Origin: Streptomyces beigongshangae
GTDB taxonomy: Bacteria > Actinomycetota > Actinomycetes > Streptomycetales > Streptomycetaceae
Length of the DNA: 56,088 nucleotides
Reading direction: 5' to 3'
Assembly (NCBI RefSeq): GCF_019710745.1
Contig: NZ_JAHKJW010000041.1
Coordinates: 1-56,088, forward strand
Of the stretch, positions 26,071 to 34,554 are shown one piece after another (position 1 is the stretch's first letter; every line of letters starts with the position of its first letter). The notes under the pieces were generated by a model. That model ran no database searches. It saw only the letters and a list, made by a program, of their open reading frames with translations, and was not told the DNA's origin. The translations under genes and the position numbers were made by a program.

Positions 26071-27135
26071 ATGGTGCAGATACCGAGAACATCCGCCCCT
26101 CCGCCGTCCCCGCACCCACCGCGACCGCACCCGTCGCCCCCACAGCACTCCGTGCCGACGAGTGCCGATGTGGCCCGTCTGGCGGGCGTCTCGCGTGCGA
26201 CCGTCTCCTACGTCCTCAACAACACCAGCGCCGTACGGATCAGCGAGCCCACCCGCCGCCGCGTCCACGAGGCGGCCGAGGAGCTCGGGTACGTGCCGCA
26301 CGCCGCGGCCCGCAGCCTGCGCGCCGGGCACAGCCGCATGGTCCTGATGCCCGCCCCGGACGTGCCCGTGGGCCCCCTCTACAGCCGCTTCTTCAACGAA
26401 CTGCAGTGGGCGCTCAGCCGCCTCGAATACACGGTCGTGCAGTACGGCGGCCTCGGCCTCCAGGGCGACGAGGCGGCCCGCGCCTGGGCCGAGCTGCGGC
26501 CGGTCGCCGTACTGGCGCCCGGCGGCGGTCTCGGTCCCCGCGGGGTGTCCGTGCTCAAGCGGGCGGGGGCCCGGGCCGTCGTCACCCTGGGGCCCGAACG
26601 CGTCGAGGGGGCGCACGCGCTGCTCATGGACCACCACGGGGTCGGCCGGAGCGTCGGCGCGCACCTGCTGGAGCGGGGCTACCGGAGCGTCGGCGCCGTG
26701 GTGCCCGAGGACGCCGGACTGCAGATCTTCTCCAGACCCCGGCTCGAAGGCGTACGGCAGGCCCTGGCCGGTACCGGTGCGACGCTGACCGAGGTGCCGC
26801 TCGCCTACGACGAGAAGGCCGCGGCCGGCCTCGCGGGGCGCTGGCGCTCCCTGGGCCTGGACGCCGTGTTCGCGTACAACGACGAGTTCGCGATGCTGCT
26901 GATGCGGGCGCTGCAGGACGAGGGCATCGGCATACCGGACGAGACGGCCGTGGTGGGCGCCGACGACCTGATGCTCGGCCGGCTGCTGCGGCCGCGGCTG
27001 AGCACGGTCCACATCGAGCTGCCGTCGGGGCGGGACCTCGCCGAGCTGGTCGACCGCGCGGTGCGCGAGCCCGGCGCGCCGCCCGAGGCGCACGAGGTGC
27101 TGGGCGCGAAGGTCGTGCACCGGGAGTCGAGCTGA
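26071..27135 (+). CDS. LacI-family transcriptional regulator
   Basis: A ~354-residue LacI regulator with a Pro/His-rich leader (PPPSPHPPRPHPSPPQH, ~9-25). The HTH/hinge is TSADVARLAGVSRATVSYVL through YVPHAAARSLRAGHS, then a periplasmic-binding-protein-like effector domain (DAVFAYNDEFAMLLM, VVGADDLMLGRLLRPRLSTV). ATG 26071 is chosen over ATG 26059, which abuts its only purine-rich site; the choice is not firm. No obvious sugar genes adjoin it, so its target and effector are unknown. Confidence 0.88.
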   Translation: MVQIPRTSAPPPSPHPPRPHPSPPQHSVPTSADVARLAGVSRATVSYVLNNTSAVRISEPTRRRVHEAAEELGYVPHAAARSLRAGHSRMVLMPAPDVPVGPLYSRFFNELQWALSRLEYTVVQYGGLGLQGDEAARAWAELRPVAVLAPGGGLGPRGVSVLKRAGARAVVTLGPERVEGAHALLMDHHGVGRSVGAHLLERGYRSVGAVVPEDAGLQIFSRPRLEGVRQALAGTGATLTEVPLAYDEKAAAGLAGRWRSLGLDAVFAYNDEFAMLLMRALQDEGIGIPDETAVVGADDLMLGRLLRPRLSTVHIELPSGRDLAELVDRAVREPGAPPEAHEVLGAKVVHRESS

Positions 27136-27173
27136 CGGCGAGGCCGTCGTCCGCGGCCGCGTGGGGGTTGCTC

Positions 27174-27202
27174 GCGCAGTTCCCCGCGCCCCTTCGGGGC
27201 GC
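27174..27202. terminator. Family A repeat copy with hairpin, between convergent lacI and trx
   Basis: The exact 20-mer GCGCAGTTCCCCGCGCCCCT (27174-27193) extends into a GCGCCCC-TTC-GGGGCGC hairpin (27186-27202). It lies between the stops of the convergent LacI and thioredoxin genes and probably terminates both. Confidence 0.75.
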
Positions 27203-27209
27203 CGGTTTC

Positions 27210-27251
27210 CTGCTGCTACTGCTACTGCTACTGCTACTGCTACTGCTGCTG
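27210..27251 (-). repeat. CAG/TAG microsatellite at the 3' end of the thioredoxin gene
   Basis: Read with the thioredoxin gene, this is CAG x3, then five alternating TAG-CAG units, then CAG. The first TAG (27242-27240) is the stop, and four more TAG codons follow in frame, separated by single CAG codons. The array is a 3/6-bp tandem repeat with stop codons embedded in a poly-Gln tract. Confidence 0.95.
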
Positions 27252-27617
27252 CTTCGCCTGCTGTTCGGCGACCGACCTGCGGACCTCGTCCATGTCCAGC
27301 TTCCTGGCCTGGCCGATGACGTCCTCCAGCGCGGCCTGGGGCAGGGCCCCCGGCTGGGCGAAGACCGCCACCTGGTCGCGGACGATCATCAGCGTCGGGA
27401 TCGACCGGATGTCGAAGGCCGCGGCCAGCTCGGGCTGTGCCTCCGTGTCCACCTTGGCGAAGACGAGGTCGGGGTTGGCCTCCGCGGCCTTCTCGTAGAC
27501 CGGGGCGAACTGCCGGCACGGACCGCACCAGGACGCCCAGAAGTCGATCAGGACGAACCCGTTGTCCGTGACCGTCTGGTCGAAGTTCTCCTTGGTGAGC
27601 TCAACGGTGCTGCTCAT
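27240..27617 (-). CDS. trxC: Thioredoxin (SigR-regulated type)
   Basis: A 125-residue thioredoxin. Redox motif FWASWCGPCRQFAP has Cys31/Cys34, with conserved IPTLMI(V) and a Lys/Asp core (FAKVDTE). It reduces protein disulfides in the cytoplasm. The C-terminus RRSVAEQQAKQQQ is Gln-rich and runs into the CAG/TAG repeat, which sets the stop. ATG 27617 matches the family length; the frame stays open upstream into the promoter. A SigR-type promoter precedes it. The name follows my memory that S. coelicolor trxC (SCO0885) is a SigR target; treat it as tentative. Confidence 0.93.
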   Translation of the reverse strand: MSSTVELTKENFDQTVTDNGFVLIDFWASWCGPCRQFAPVYEKAAEANPDLVFAKVDTEAQPELAAAFDIRSIPTLMIVRDQVAVFAQPGALPQAALEDVIGQARKLDMDEVRRSVAEQQAKQQQ

Positions 27618-27652
27618 GGGACTGATTCCCTCTTCCTGGGGTCGGTGCTCGG

Positions 27653-27668
27653 CCGTTGTGCACAACGG
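27653..27668. promoter_or_regulatory. 16-bp perfect palindrome overlapping the trx -10
   Basis: CCGTTGTGCACAACGG is perfectly self-complementary and contains the GTTG -10 of the trx SigR promoter. It may be an operator or simply a consequence of the -10 sequence. Confidence 0.5.
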
Positions 27669-27689
27669 TGGCGACCGGCCGCCTATTCC
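27663..27689 (-). promoter_or_regulatory. SigR-type promoter of the thioredoxin gene
   Basis: On the minus strand GGAAT (27689-27685) and GTTG (27666-27663) are separated by exactly 18 nt, matching the disulfide-stress sigma factor SigR consensus GGAAT-N18-GTT. The predicted start is ~40 nt upstream of the trx ATG. Confidence 0.8.
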
Positions 27690-27739
27690 ACGCGGGTACC
27701 CGTGTGGCCAGGGTCCGCACCACCCACCAGACTGACCCC

Positions 27740-29176
27740 ATGACGGAAACGGAAGACAACGTGTACGACGTCGTGGTGCTGGGGGCGGGGCCGGTGGGGG
27801 AGAACGTCGCCGACCGCGCCCGCGCGGCCGGTCTCTCCACCGCGGTGGTGGAGAGCGAGCTGGTCGGCGGCGAGTGCTCGTACTGGGCCTGCATGCCCAG
27901 CAAGGCCCTGCTGCGCCCCGTGCTCGCCCGCGCGGACGCCCGCAGGATCCCCGGCCTGCGCCAGGCCGTGCAGGGCCCCCTCGACGCGGCCGCGGTCCTC
28001 GCGAACCGCGACTGGTTCACCTCGAACTGGAAGGACGACGGGCAGGTCCGGTGGCTCGAAGGCGTCGGCGTGGACCTCTACCGCGGGCACGGCCGGCTCG
28101 ACGGGGAGCGCCGGGTCGCGGTCGAGGGCCCCGACGGGGAACGGCACGTCCTGACGGCCCGGCACGCCGTGGCCGTCAGCACCGGCTCCCGCGCCGTACT
28201 GCCCGGTCTGCCGGGGATCGACGAGGCCGCGCCCTGGACCAGCCGTGAGGCCACCAGCGCGCAGAGCGTCCCGGGCCGCCTCGTGGTCGTCGGCGGCGGG
28301 GTCGTCGGCGTGGAGATGGCCACCGCCTGGCAGGGCCTCGGCTCACGGGTCACGCTCCTCGTGCGCGGCGGGGGCCTGCTGCCCCGTATGGAGCCCTTCG
28401 CCGGCGAGCTGGTCGCCGAGGCCCTCACGGAGGCGGGCGCCGACGTACGGACGGGCGTCTCGGTCGAGTCGGTGGCCCGGGAGGGTGCGACGGTCGTGGT
28501 CACCACCTCCACCGGTGACCGCATCGAGGCCGACGAGATCCTCTTCGCCACCGGACGCGCCCCGCGCACCGACGACATCGGCCTGGAGACGGTCGGCCTC
28601 GCACCCGGTTCCTGGCTGGAGGTCGACGACAGCTGCCGGGTCGCGGGCACCGACTGGCTCTACGGGGTCGGCGACGTCAACCACCGCGCCCTCCTCACCC
28701 ACCAGGGCAAGTACCAGGCCCGGATCGCGGGCGCCGCCATCGCCGCCCGCGCGGCCGGTGTGCCGATCCTGGAGACCGACGCCTGGGGCGCCCACTCCGC
28801 GACCGCCGACCACGCGGCCGTCCCCCAGGTCGTCTTCACCGACCCGGAGGCCGCCTCCGTGGGCCTCTCCCTCGCCGAGGCCGAGCGGGCGGGCCACCGG
28901 GTCAGGGCGGTCGACGTGGACCTCTCCTCGGTCGCGGGCGCCGGACTGCACGCCGACGGCTACCGCGGCCGGGCCCGGATGGTGGTGGACCTGGACACCG
29001 GGACCCTGCGCGGTGTCACGTTCGTCGGCGCCGGCGTCGGCGAGCTGATCCACGCCGCCACGATCGCCGTCACCGGCGAGGTCCCGGTGGACCGGCTGTG
29101 GCACGCGGTCCCGTCCTACCCGACGCTGAGCGAGGTGTGGCTCAGGCTGCTGGAGGCGTACCGCGACGGCAAGTAG
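27740..29176 (+). CDS. Pyridine nucleotide-disulfide oxidoreductase
   Basis: A 478-residue FAD/NAD flavoprotein of the dihydrolipoamide dehydrogenase / mercuric reductase class. FAD motif VVVLGAGPVGENVADRARAA (~12-31) and redox-active GGECSYWACMPSKALL (CX4C). NAD motif LVVVGGGVVGVEMA, then YGVGDVN and a C-terminal dimerisation domain. In place of the His-Glu pair of Lpd (HAHPTLSE) it has AVPSYPTLSE, so it is not a standard lipoamide dehydrogenase. Substrate unknown. It is divergent from thioredoxin, suggesting a thiol-redox role. ATG 27740 fits the family start. Confidence 0.88.
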   Translation: MTETEDNVYDVVVLGAGPVGENVADRARAAGLSTAVVESELVGGECSYWACMPSKALLRPVLARADARRIPGLRQAVQGPLDAAAVLANRDWFTSNWKDDGQVRWLEGVGVDLYRGHGRLDGERRVAVEGPDGERHVLTARHAVAVSTGSRAVLPGLPGIDEAAPWTSREATSAQSVPGRLVVVGGGVVGVEMATAWQGLGSRVTLLVRGGGLLPRMEPFAGELVAEALTEAGADVRTGVSVESVAREGATVVVTTSTGDRIEADEILFATGRAPRTDDIGLETVGLAPGSWLEVDDSCRVAGTDWLYGVGDVNHRALLTHQGKYQARIAGAAIAARAAGVPILETDAWGAHSATADHAAVPQVVFTDPEAASVGLSLAEAERAGHRVRAVDVDLSSVAGAGLHADGYRGRARMVVDLDTGTLRGVTFVGAGVGELIHAATIAVTGEVPVDRLWHAVPSYPTLSEVWLRLLEAYRDGK

Positions 29177-29181
29177 TCCCG

Positions 29182-29222
29182 CCGATTCCCACCGGAGGCC
29201 GAAGCCCGCCGGTGGGAATCGG
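29182..29222. terminator. Bidirectional terminator, perfect 14-bp stem
   Basis: CCGATTCCCACCGG (29182-29195) pairs perfectly with CCGGTGGGAATCGG (29209-29222) across a 13-nt loop, between the convergent oxidoreductase and deformylase genes. The loop and downstream flank form a direct repeat (AGGCCGAAG-C/T-CCGCC). Confidence 0.85.
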
Positions 29223-29245
29223 AGGCCGAAGTCCGCCGGCGGGAC

Positions 29246-29887
29246 TCAGAGGCCGAAGCCCAGCTCCTCCGCCGCCCGCGCCGGAGTGGGCTGGGCCCAC
29301 CACCGCGCCACCGCCTCGCCGGAGGACAGCGAGCGCAGCTCCGCCCGGTCGAGGTAGAGCGTGCCGTCCAGATGGTCCGTCTCGTGCTGGACGATCCGCG
29401 CGGGCCAGCCCGTGAACACCTCGTCCACCGGGTTCCCGTGCTCGTCCCGCGCCCGCAGCCGCACCTCGGCGGGCCGGGCCACCACCGCCTGCCAGCCCGG
29501 CACGCTCAGACAGCCCTCGAAGAACGCCGCGCGGGCGGTGCCCACGGGCTCGTACACCGGGTTCACCAGGACCCGGAAGGGGAGCGGCACCCGGCCGCGC
29601 GCCTCGCGGATCTCGTCCGGGACCGGCGCCGGGTCCTCGATCACCGCGAGCCGCAGCGGGACGCCCACCTGCGGCGCGGCCAGCCCGACGCCCGGCGCCG
29701 CGCGCATCGTGTCGCGCAGGGCCACGACGAAGCGATCCAGGAGCGGGGGGTCGAGCTGGCCGTCGAACGGCTCGGCCGCCCGGCGCAGCACCGGGTCGCC
29801 GGCGGCCACGATCGGCAGCGGGCCGCCGCGGGAGAGGAGTTCCTCCACCCGGTGGGCGAGGGGCGCGGGGTCATGGAGGGCTGTCAT
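29246..29887 (-). CDS. def: Peptide deformylase
   Basis: A 213-residue deformylase removing the formyl group from nascent N-terminal Met. All three motifs are intact: GVGLAAPQ (66-73), EGCLS (124-128, Cys metal ligand) and QHETDH (HExxH type, His168 and His172). The ~25-residue N-terminal extension and variable C-terminus (WWAQPTPARAAEE) are typical of the additional actinobacterial copies. ATG 29887 lacks a clear ribosome site. Iron-dependent deformylases are oxidation-sensitive, which fits its redox neighbours. Confidence 0.95.
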   Translation of the reverse strand: MTALHDPAPLAHRVEELLSRGGPLPIVAAGDPVLRRAAEPFDGQLDPPLLDRFVVALRDTMRAAPGVGLAAPQVGVPLRLAVIEDPAPVPDEIREARGRVPLPFRVLVNPVYEPVGTARAAFFEGCLSVPGWQAVVARPAEVRLRARDEHGNPVDEVFTGWPARIVQHETDHLDGTLYLDRAELRSLSSGEAVARWWAQPTPARAAEELGFGL

Positions 29888-30100
29888 CGCGCCAGCATGC
29901 CAAGACCGGCGCCCGGGACGCGAGGCGGCTCCTCCGCGGCGGGCACGGACCCCGGGTACGGCACCGGTCCGGCACCCCCGAGCGCGATGTGACTCACGTC
30001 ACGGAAATCTCCGGGAACTCAGGGGCCCCTCCCACCGACTACTGCACCGCAACGGCCAGTACGGCCCCGTCGTCCCCTGCCCGACCGGAGAAGCCAGCCG

Positions 30101-31522
30101 ATGTCCACCGCACCCACGACCGAGACGGACGAGTCCCCGAGATCCGTCACCCCCGCCGCCCCCGGACGCAGCGGCTGGGCGCCGCTCCGCCCGCTGGTGC
30201 TGCGGCTGCACTTCTACGCGGGAGTGCTCGTCGCCCCCTTCCTGCTCGTCGCCGCCACGACCGGGTTCCTGTACGCGGCGTCGTTCCAGGCCGAGAAGAT
30301 CATCTACTCGCACGAGACGACCGTCCCCGTCGGCGACGCGAAACTGCCGGTCTCGGAGCAGGTCGCCGCCGCCCGCAAGGCCCACCCGGAGGGCACGGTC
30401 GCCGCCGTCCGCCCCTCGCCCGAGGACGACGCGAGCACCAGGGTGATGCTGGCCGGCGTCGACGGCATCGCCGAGACCCACACCCTCGCGGTGTTCGTCG
30501 ACCCGTACACCGCCGAGGTGCGCGGCGCGCTCGAACAGTACGGCTCCACCGGCGCCCTGCCGCTGCGCACCTGGATCGACGAGTTCCACGCCAACCTGAG
30601 GCTCGGTGACGACGGCCGCCTCTACAGCGAACTCGCCGCCAGCTGGCTGTGGGTGATCGCGGGCGGCGGTCTGGTGCTCTGGTTCGGCCGCCGCAGCAGC
30701 CGGCGCAAGCTGCGCGGCACCAGTGGCCGCCGCCGCACGCTCGGCCTGCACGGCTCGGTCGGCGCCTGGGCCGCGGTCGGCCTGATCTTCCTCTCGGCGA
30801 CGGGCCTGACCTGGTCGACGTACGCCGGGGCGAACATCGGCGAGCTGCGCACCCAGCTGCGCCAGGAGACCCCGGCGGTGTCGGCCGCCGCCGGCGGCGA
30901 GCACGAGGGCCACGGCGCGGGTTCCGCCGAGGGCGGCGTCGAGCACGGCGTCGGCCTCGACAAGGTACTGGCCGCCGCGCGGGCGAAGGGCCTGGGCGAC
31001 CCGGTCGAGATCGTGCCGCCCGCCGACGACTCGTCGGCCTACGTCGTCGCCCAGGTCCAGCGCAGCTGGCCCACCAAGCAGGACTCGGTCGCGGTCGACC
31101 CGGCGAGCGGCGAGGTGACGGACACCGTGCGCTTCGCCGACTTCCCGGTGCTGGCGAAGCTCACCCGCTGGGGCATCGACGCGCACACCGGCGTCCTCTT
31201 CGGCATCGTCAACCAGCTCCTGCTGATGGCCCTCGCCCTCGCCCTGATCCTGCTCATCCTCTGGGGCTACCGCATGTGGTGGCAGCGGGGCCGCGCCTCG
31301 GCCTTCGGCCGGCCGATCCCACGCGGCGCCTGGCAGCAGGTCCCCGCCCACGTCCTCGTCCCGCTGATGGCGGGCATCGCCGTCCTCGGGTACTTCGTGC
31401 CGCTCCTCGGGATCCCGCTGGCGGCCTTCATCGCGGTGGACGTGATCCTGGGCGAGATCGCCCACCGGCGCGGCAAGCGCACCTACGGACCGGCCGAGCC
31501 CGCACAGGAGACCGCGAAGTAG
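30101..31522 (+). CDS. PepSY-domain membrane protein
   Basis: A 473-residue membrane protein of the PepSY-associated TM family (PF03929/PF03413). Helices at LRLHFYAGVLVAPFLLVAAT (~28-47), LAASWLWVIAGGGLVLWFG, LHGSVGAWAAVGLIFLSATG and NQLLLMALALALILLILWGY, with two more near the C-terminus. Extracytoplasmic PepSY segments lie between. His residues at helix starts (LHF, LHGS, DAHTG) suggest heme or metal contact, and relatives occur in iron-reduction loci. A His-rich patch (GGEHEGHGAGS, ~265-275) may bind metal. GGAGAAG lies ~10 nt before ATG. A GTGAC-N4-GTCAC dyad at 29989-30002 may be an operator. Confidence 0.87.
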   Translation: MSTAPTTETDESPRSVTPAAPGRSGWAPLRPLVLRLHFYAGVLVAPFLLVAATTGFLYAASFQAEKIIYSHETTVPVGDAKLPVSEQVAAARKAHPEGTVAAVRPSPEDDASTRVMLAGVDGIAETHTLAVFVDPYTAEVRGALEQYGSTGALPLRTWIDEFHANLRLGDDGRLYSELAASWLWVIAGGGLVLWFGRRSSRRKLRGTSGRRRTLGLHGSVGAWAAVGLIFLSATGLTWSTYAGANIGELRTQLRQETPAVSAAAGGEHEGHGAGSAEGGVEHGVGLDKVLAAARAKGLGDPVEIVPPADDSSAYVVAQVQRSWPTKQDSVAVDPASGEVTDTVRFADFPVLAKLTRWGIDAHTGVLFGIVNQLLLMALALALILLILWGYRMWWQRGRASAFGRPIPRGAWQQVPAHVLVPLMAGIAVLGYFVPLLGIPLAAFIAVDVILGEIAHRRGKRTYGPAEPAQETAK

Positions 31523-31735
31523 CAGGTCCGGGCCCCGGCGGTGCCGCGTGCGCCGCCGGTGGCCCGCCGGTGGCAGGGGAACCGCCCGGCGGCGAGAATC
31601 GTTCCTCGGGGACAGAACGACCCAGAGGAGCCCTTCCTTGTCCGCCAGACCGACGGACCCCCCGGGACACAGTCCCGGACCATCCCGCCCCCTTCTCACC
31701 GAACACGAACACGGCATCCGGCGGGGTGGTGTCCG

Positions 31736-33082
31736 ATGAGTGCCGTGCTCGGCCTGCTGGCCGTCCTCCTCCTCACCGCCGGCACCGGCTACTTCGTCGC
31801 CCAGGAGTTCGCGTACGTCGCCGCCGACCGCCTCGCCCTCGCACGCGACGCGGCGGCGGGCGACCGCCGGGCCGCCCGCGCCCTGACCGTCCTGGAGCGG
31901 CTGTCCTTCATGCTGTCGGGCGCCCAGCTCGGCATCACCGTGACCGGCCTGGTCGTCGGCTTCCTCGCCGAGCCCTCCGTGTCCGCGCTGCTGAGGCCCG
32001 TGCTCACCGGCACCGGCCTCCCGGACGGGGCGGTCACCGGCGTCTCCGTGGTCCTCGCCTTCGTCACGGCGACCGTCCTGCAGATGGTCCTCGGCGAGCT
32101 GGCCCCCAAGAACCTGGCCCTCGCCGTGCCGGAGCGCCTGGCCAAGTCCCTGGCCGGCTCCACACTGGCGTACCTGAAGGTCGTCGGTCCGGTGGTACGG
32201 CTCTTCGACGGCGCCGCGAACCGGCTGCTGCGCCGCGTCGGCATCGAGCCCGTCGAGGAACTGCACCACGGCGCGACCCTCGAAGAGCTAGGCCACCTCA
32301 TCGGGGAGTCCCACGAGCAGGGGCGCCTGCCCCGCGAGACGGCGGCCCTGCTCGACCACGCGCTGGAGTTCTCCGACCGCACGCTCGACGAGGTGATGGT
32401 GCCGCGCGCCGACACCGTGTTCGTCCGCGAGGACGCCACGGCCGCCGAGGCGACCGAGCTGATCGCGAAGCACGGGCACTCCACCTATCCGGTCCTCGGC
32501 GACCACCCGGACGACATGGCGGGCGTCCTCGGCGTGCGCGAGCTGATGCGGGCCCGGCCCGGCGCCCGGGCGGGCGAACTGGCCCGCGTGCCCCTGGTGC
32601 TCCCCGACACGCTGCCGCTGCCGGACGCGGTCGCCAGGATGCGGGAGCGGGACGACGAGTTCGCGGTCGTCCTCGACGAACACGGCGGCGTGGCGGGCAT
32701 CGTGACCTACGAGGACATCGCCGAGGAACTCGTCGGCGACATCGCCGACGAGTCCGACACCGTGACCGAGGTGGCCGTCGCCGACGGGGACGGCTGGATC
32801 GTCGACGCCCGGCGCCGGCTGGACGAGGTCGCCGGGGCGACCGGCGTCGAGCTGCCCGGGGAGGAGGACTACGACACCGTGGCGGGCCTGATCGTGGACC
32901 GGCTCGGCCGCTTCCCGGCGATCGGCGACCGGCTCACCGTCGCACTGCCCGACGGCCGCCGGGCCGTCATCGACGTACGCGCACTGGACCGGCACGTGGC
33001 GGAGCGGGTCCGCCTCGCCCTCGGCGAGGAACCGGCCGCCCTCGGGAAGGACCCGGCCGCCCTCGGGAAGGACCCGGCATGA
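31736..33082 (+). CDS. CNNM/CorC-type membrane protein with CBS and transporter-associated domains
   Basis: A 448-residue HlyC/CorC-family protein. The CNNM/DUF21 membrane domain is ~1-190 (LLAVLLLTAGTGYFVAQEFA, LSGAQLGITVTGLVVGFLAE, LQMVLGELAPKNLAL), then two CBS domains (~200-330, VMVPRADTVFV, DEHGGVAGIVTYEDI). A CorC_HlyC domain (~345-430, EEDYDTVAGLIVDRLGRFPA) follows. The family takes part in divalent-cation (Mg, Co) efflux or homeostasis. The tail repeats PAALGKD, from a duplicated 21-bp unit. ATG 31736 follows GCGGGG weakly. It overlaps its paralogue by 4 nt. Confidence 0.92.
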   Translation: MSAVLGLLAVLLLTAGTGYFVAQEFAYVAADRLALARDAAAGDRRAARALTVLERLSFMLSGAQLGITVTGLVVGFLAEPSVSALLRPVLTGTGLPDGAVTGVSVVLAFVTATVLQMVLGELAPKNLALAVPERLAKSLAGSTLAYLKVVGPVVRLFDGAANRLLRRVGIEPVEELHHGATLEELGHLIGESHEQGRLPRETAALLDHALEFSDRTLDEVMVPRADTVFVREDATAAEATELIAKHGHSTYPVLGDHPDDMAGVLGVRELMRARPGARAGELARVPLVLPDTLPLPDAVARMRERDDEFAVVLDEHGGVAGIVTYEDIAEELVGDIADESDTVTEVAVADGDGWIVDARRRLDEVAGATGVELPGEEDYDTVAGLIVDRLGRFPAIGDRLTVALPDGRRAVIDVRALDRHVAERVRLALGEEPAALGKDPAALGKDPA

Positions 33083-34101
33083 GTTTTCCCATGGCCCTCC
33101 TCGTCACCGTGCTGCTGCTCGTCGGCAGCGGGTTCTTCGTCGCGGCCGAGTTCGCGCTGGTCGCCGCCAAGCGCCACCGGATCGAGCAGGCCGCGGCGGC
33201 CGGACAGCGGGGCGCCGCGGCCGCCCTGGCCGGAATGCGCGAGCTGTCCCTGATGCTCGCGGGCGCCCAGCTCGGCATCACCGTCTGCACCCTGGGCCTG
33301 GGCTCGGTGTCCAAGCCCGCGGTGTCGCACGAACTGGACCCGCTGCTGCACCGGCTGGGACTGCCGGGCGGGCTCAGCTACGGCGTGTCCTTCGCCCTCG
33401 CGATGATCGTGGTGGTGTTCCTGCACATGGTGCTGGGCGAGATGGCGCCCAAGTCCTGGGCGATCGCCCACCCCGAGCGCTCCGCGATGCTCCTCACCCC
33501 GCCCTTCCGCGCCGTCATCCGGCTCGTACGGCCGCTGATCGTGCTGCTCGACCGGGTGAGCAACGCGCTGGTGCGGCTCTGCCGGGTGACCCCGCGCGAC
33601 GAGCTGGCCCCGGTCCACGACCGGGAGCAGCTCACGCACCTGGTGGCGGAGTCGGAGCGGCTGGGTCTGATCAGCGGGGCGGACTCCCGGCTGCTCACCA
33701 GCTCGCTGACCACACCGCTGCAACCGGTCCGCGACCTCCAGGTGCCCGCGGGGCGGATCGCGTCGGTGGCGCCGGAGGCGGGTGTCGAGACGGTGCTGCG
33801 GGTGGCGGGCGACAGCGGCCGGACCCGGCTGCTGGTGCGGGACGGCGGGACGGTGCTGGGTTCGGTGCACGCCCGCGACGCGCTCATCGCCCGCTCGCGG
33901 GGCCGTGCCGTGAGCGCGCGGGACCTGGCCCGGCCGGTGCCGGAACTCGCCCCCGGCGACACGCTCGCGCACGCCGTCGAGCAGCTCAGGCAGCACCGGG
34001 CCTCGCTCGCCGTGGTCCGGGACGAGGACGGCGGGCTGACCGGCCTGGTCAGCCTGGACGACCTGCTGGCCCGGCTGGTGGAGCCGCGGGCGGCGGCGTA
34101 G
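33079..34101 (+). CDS. Second CNNM/CBS membrane protein, lacking the C-terminal domain
   Basis: A 340-residue paralogue of the preceding protein. The CNNM domain (GSGFFVAAEFALVAAKRHRI, LAGAQLGITVCTLGLGSVSK, HMVLGEMAPKSWAI) and CBS pair are present, but the chain stops after LTGLVSLDDLLARLVEP with no CorC_HlyC domain. The ATGA overlap implies coupled translation and perhaps a heterodimer with the longer paralogue. This paired long-short arrangement is common in actinobacteria. Confidence 0.92.
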   Translation: MSFPMALLVTVLLLVGSGFFVAAEFALVAAKRHRIEQAAAAGQRGAAAALAGMRELSLMLAGAQLGITVCTLGLGSVSKPAVSHELDPLLHRLGLPGGLSYGVSFALAMIVVVFLHMVLGEMAPKSWAIAHPERSAMLLTPPFRAVIRLVRPLIVLLDRVSNALVRLCRVTPRDELAPVHDREQLTHLVAESERLGLISGADSRLLTSSLTTPLQPVRDLQVPAGRIASVAPEAGVETVLRVAGDSGRTRLLVRDGGTVLGSVHARDALIARSRGRAVSARDLARPVPELAPGDTLAHAVEQLRQHRASLAVVRDEDGGLTGLVSLDDLLARLVEPRAAA

Positions 34102-34104
34102 GGA

Positions 34105-34142
34105 AGGGCCGGGTCCCCGCCGCACGGCGGGGACCCGGCCCT
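34105..34142 (+). terminator. Perfect 18-bp stem after the CNNM pair
   Basis: 34105-34122 pairs perfectly with 34125-34142, leaving a tetraloop in practice, 3 bp after the stop codon. A CTGACGCACCTC direct repeat follows. The TPR gene converges on it. Confidence 0.85.
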
Positions 34143-34183
34143 GACGCACCTCGCGCCTGACGCACCTCACGGTGGAACATGCC

Positions 34184-34531
34184 TCACAGCGAGGCGAAAT
34201 CCCCCGCCAGCGCCGAGGCCAGACGCAGGTGCGGCTCGGCCTCCTCGGCGCGGCCCTGGCGCTGGAGGGTGCGGCCGAGCATGAGGTGGGCGTAGTGCTC
34301 CACCGGGTCGCGCTCGACCAGTACGCGCAACTGGGCCTCCGCCCGGCCCAGCTGGGCCGAGTGGTAGTAGGCGCGGGCCAGCAGCAGGCGGGGGCCCGTC
34401 TCCTGCGGCACCTCCTCCACCAGGCTGCCGAGGACGCGCGCCGAAGCGGCGTAGTCCCTGGCGTCGAAGAACATCCGGGCGCGCTCCCAGCGCTCCGCGG
34501 CCGTCCCGTGGTCGTAGTACGTCGTGTCCAC
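34184..34531 (-). CDS. Small TPR protein
   Basis: A 115-residue helical protein of about three tetratricopeptide repeats (RARMFFDARDYAASARVLGS, PRLLLARAYYHSAQLGRAEA, AHLMLGRTLQRQGRAEEAEP). It is probably an adaptor with no enzymatic motif. GTG 34531 is strongly supported by AGGAGG 7 nt upstream; an ORF-length extension further upstream would cross the promoter. A SigR-type promoter lies 24-49 nt upstream, so it is probably induced by disulfide stress. Partner unknown. Confidence 0.88.
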   Translation of the reverse strand: MDTTYYDHGTAAERWERARMFFDARDYAASARVLGSLVEEVPQETGPRLLLARAYYHSAQLGRAEAQLRVLVERDPVEHYAHLMLGRTLQRQGRAEEAEPHLRLASALAGDFASL

Positions 34532-34554
34532 GTCTGACCTCCTTCGACGGGCAG

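Noticed and set aside
27210..27251. CRISPR-like array
   Set aside because: Units are 3-6 bp with no spacers and no cas genes; it is a microsatellite in the thioredoxin gene.
27585..27628. Second SigR-like match (GGGAAT-N19-GTTG) at the thioredoxin start
   Set aside because: Its transcript would begin inside the coding sequence and the spacing is 19. The match at 27663-27689 fits better.
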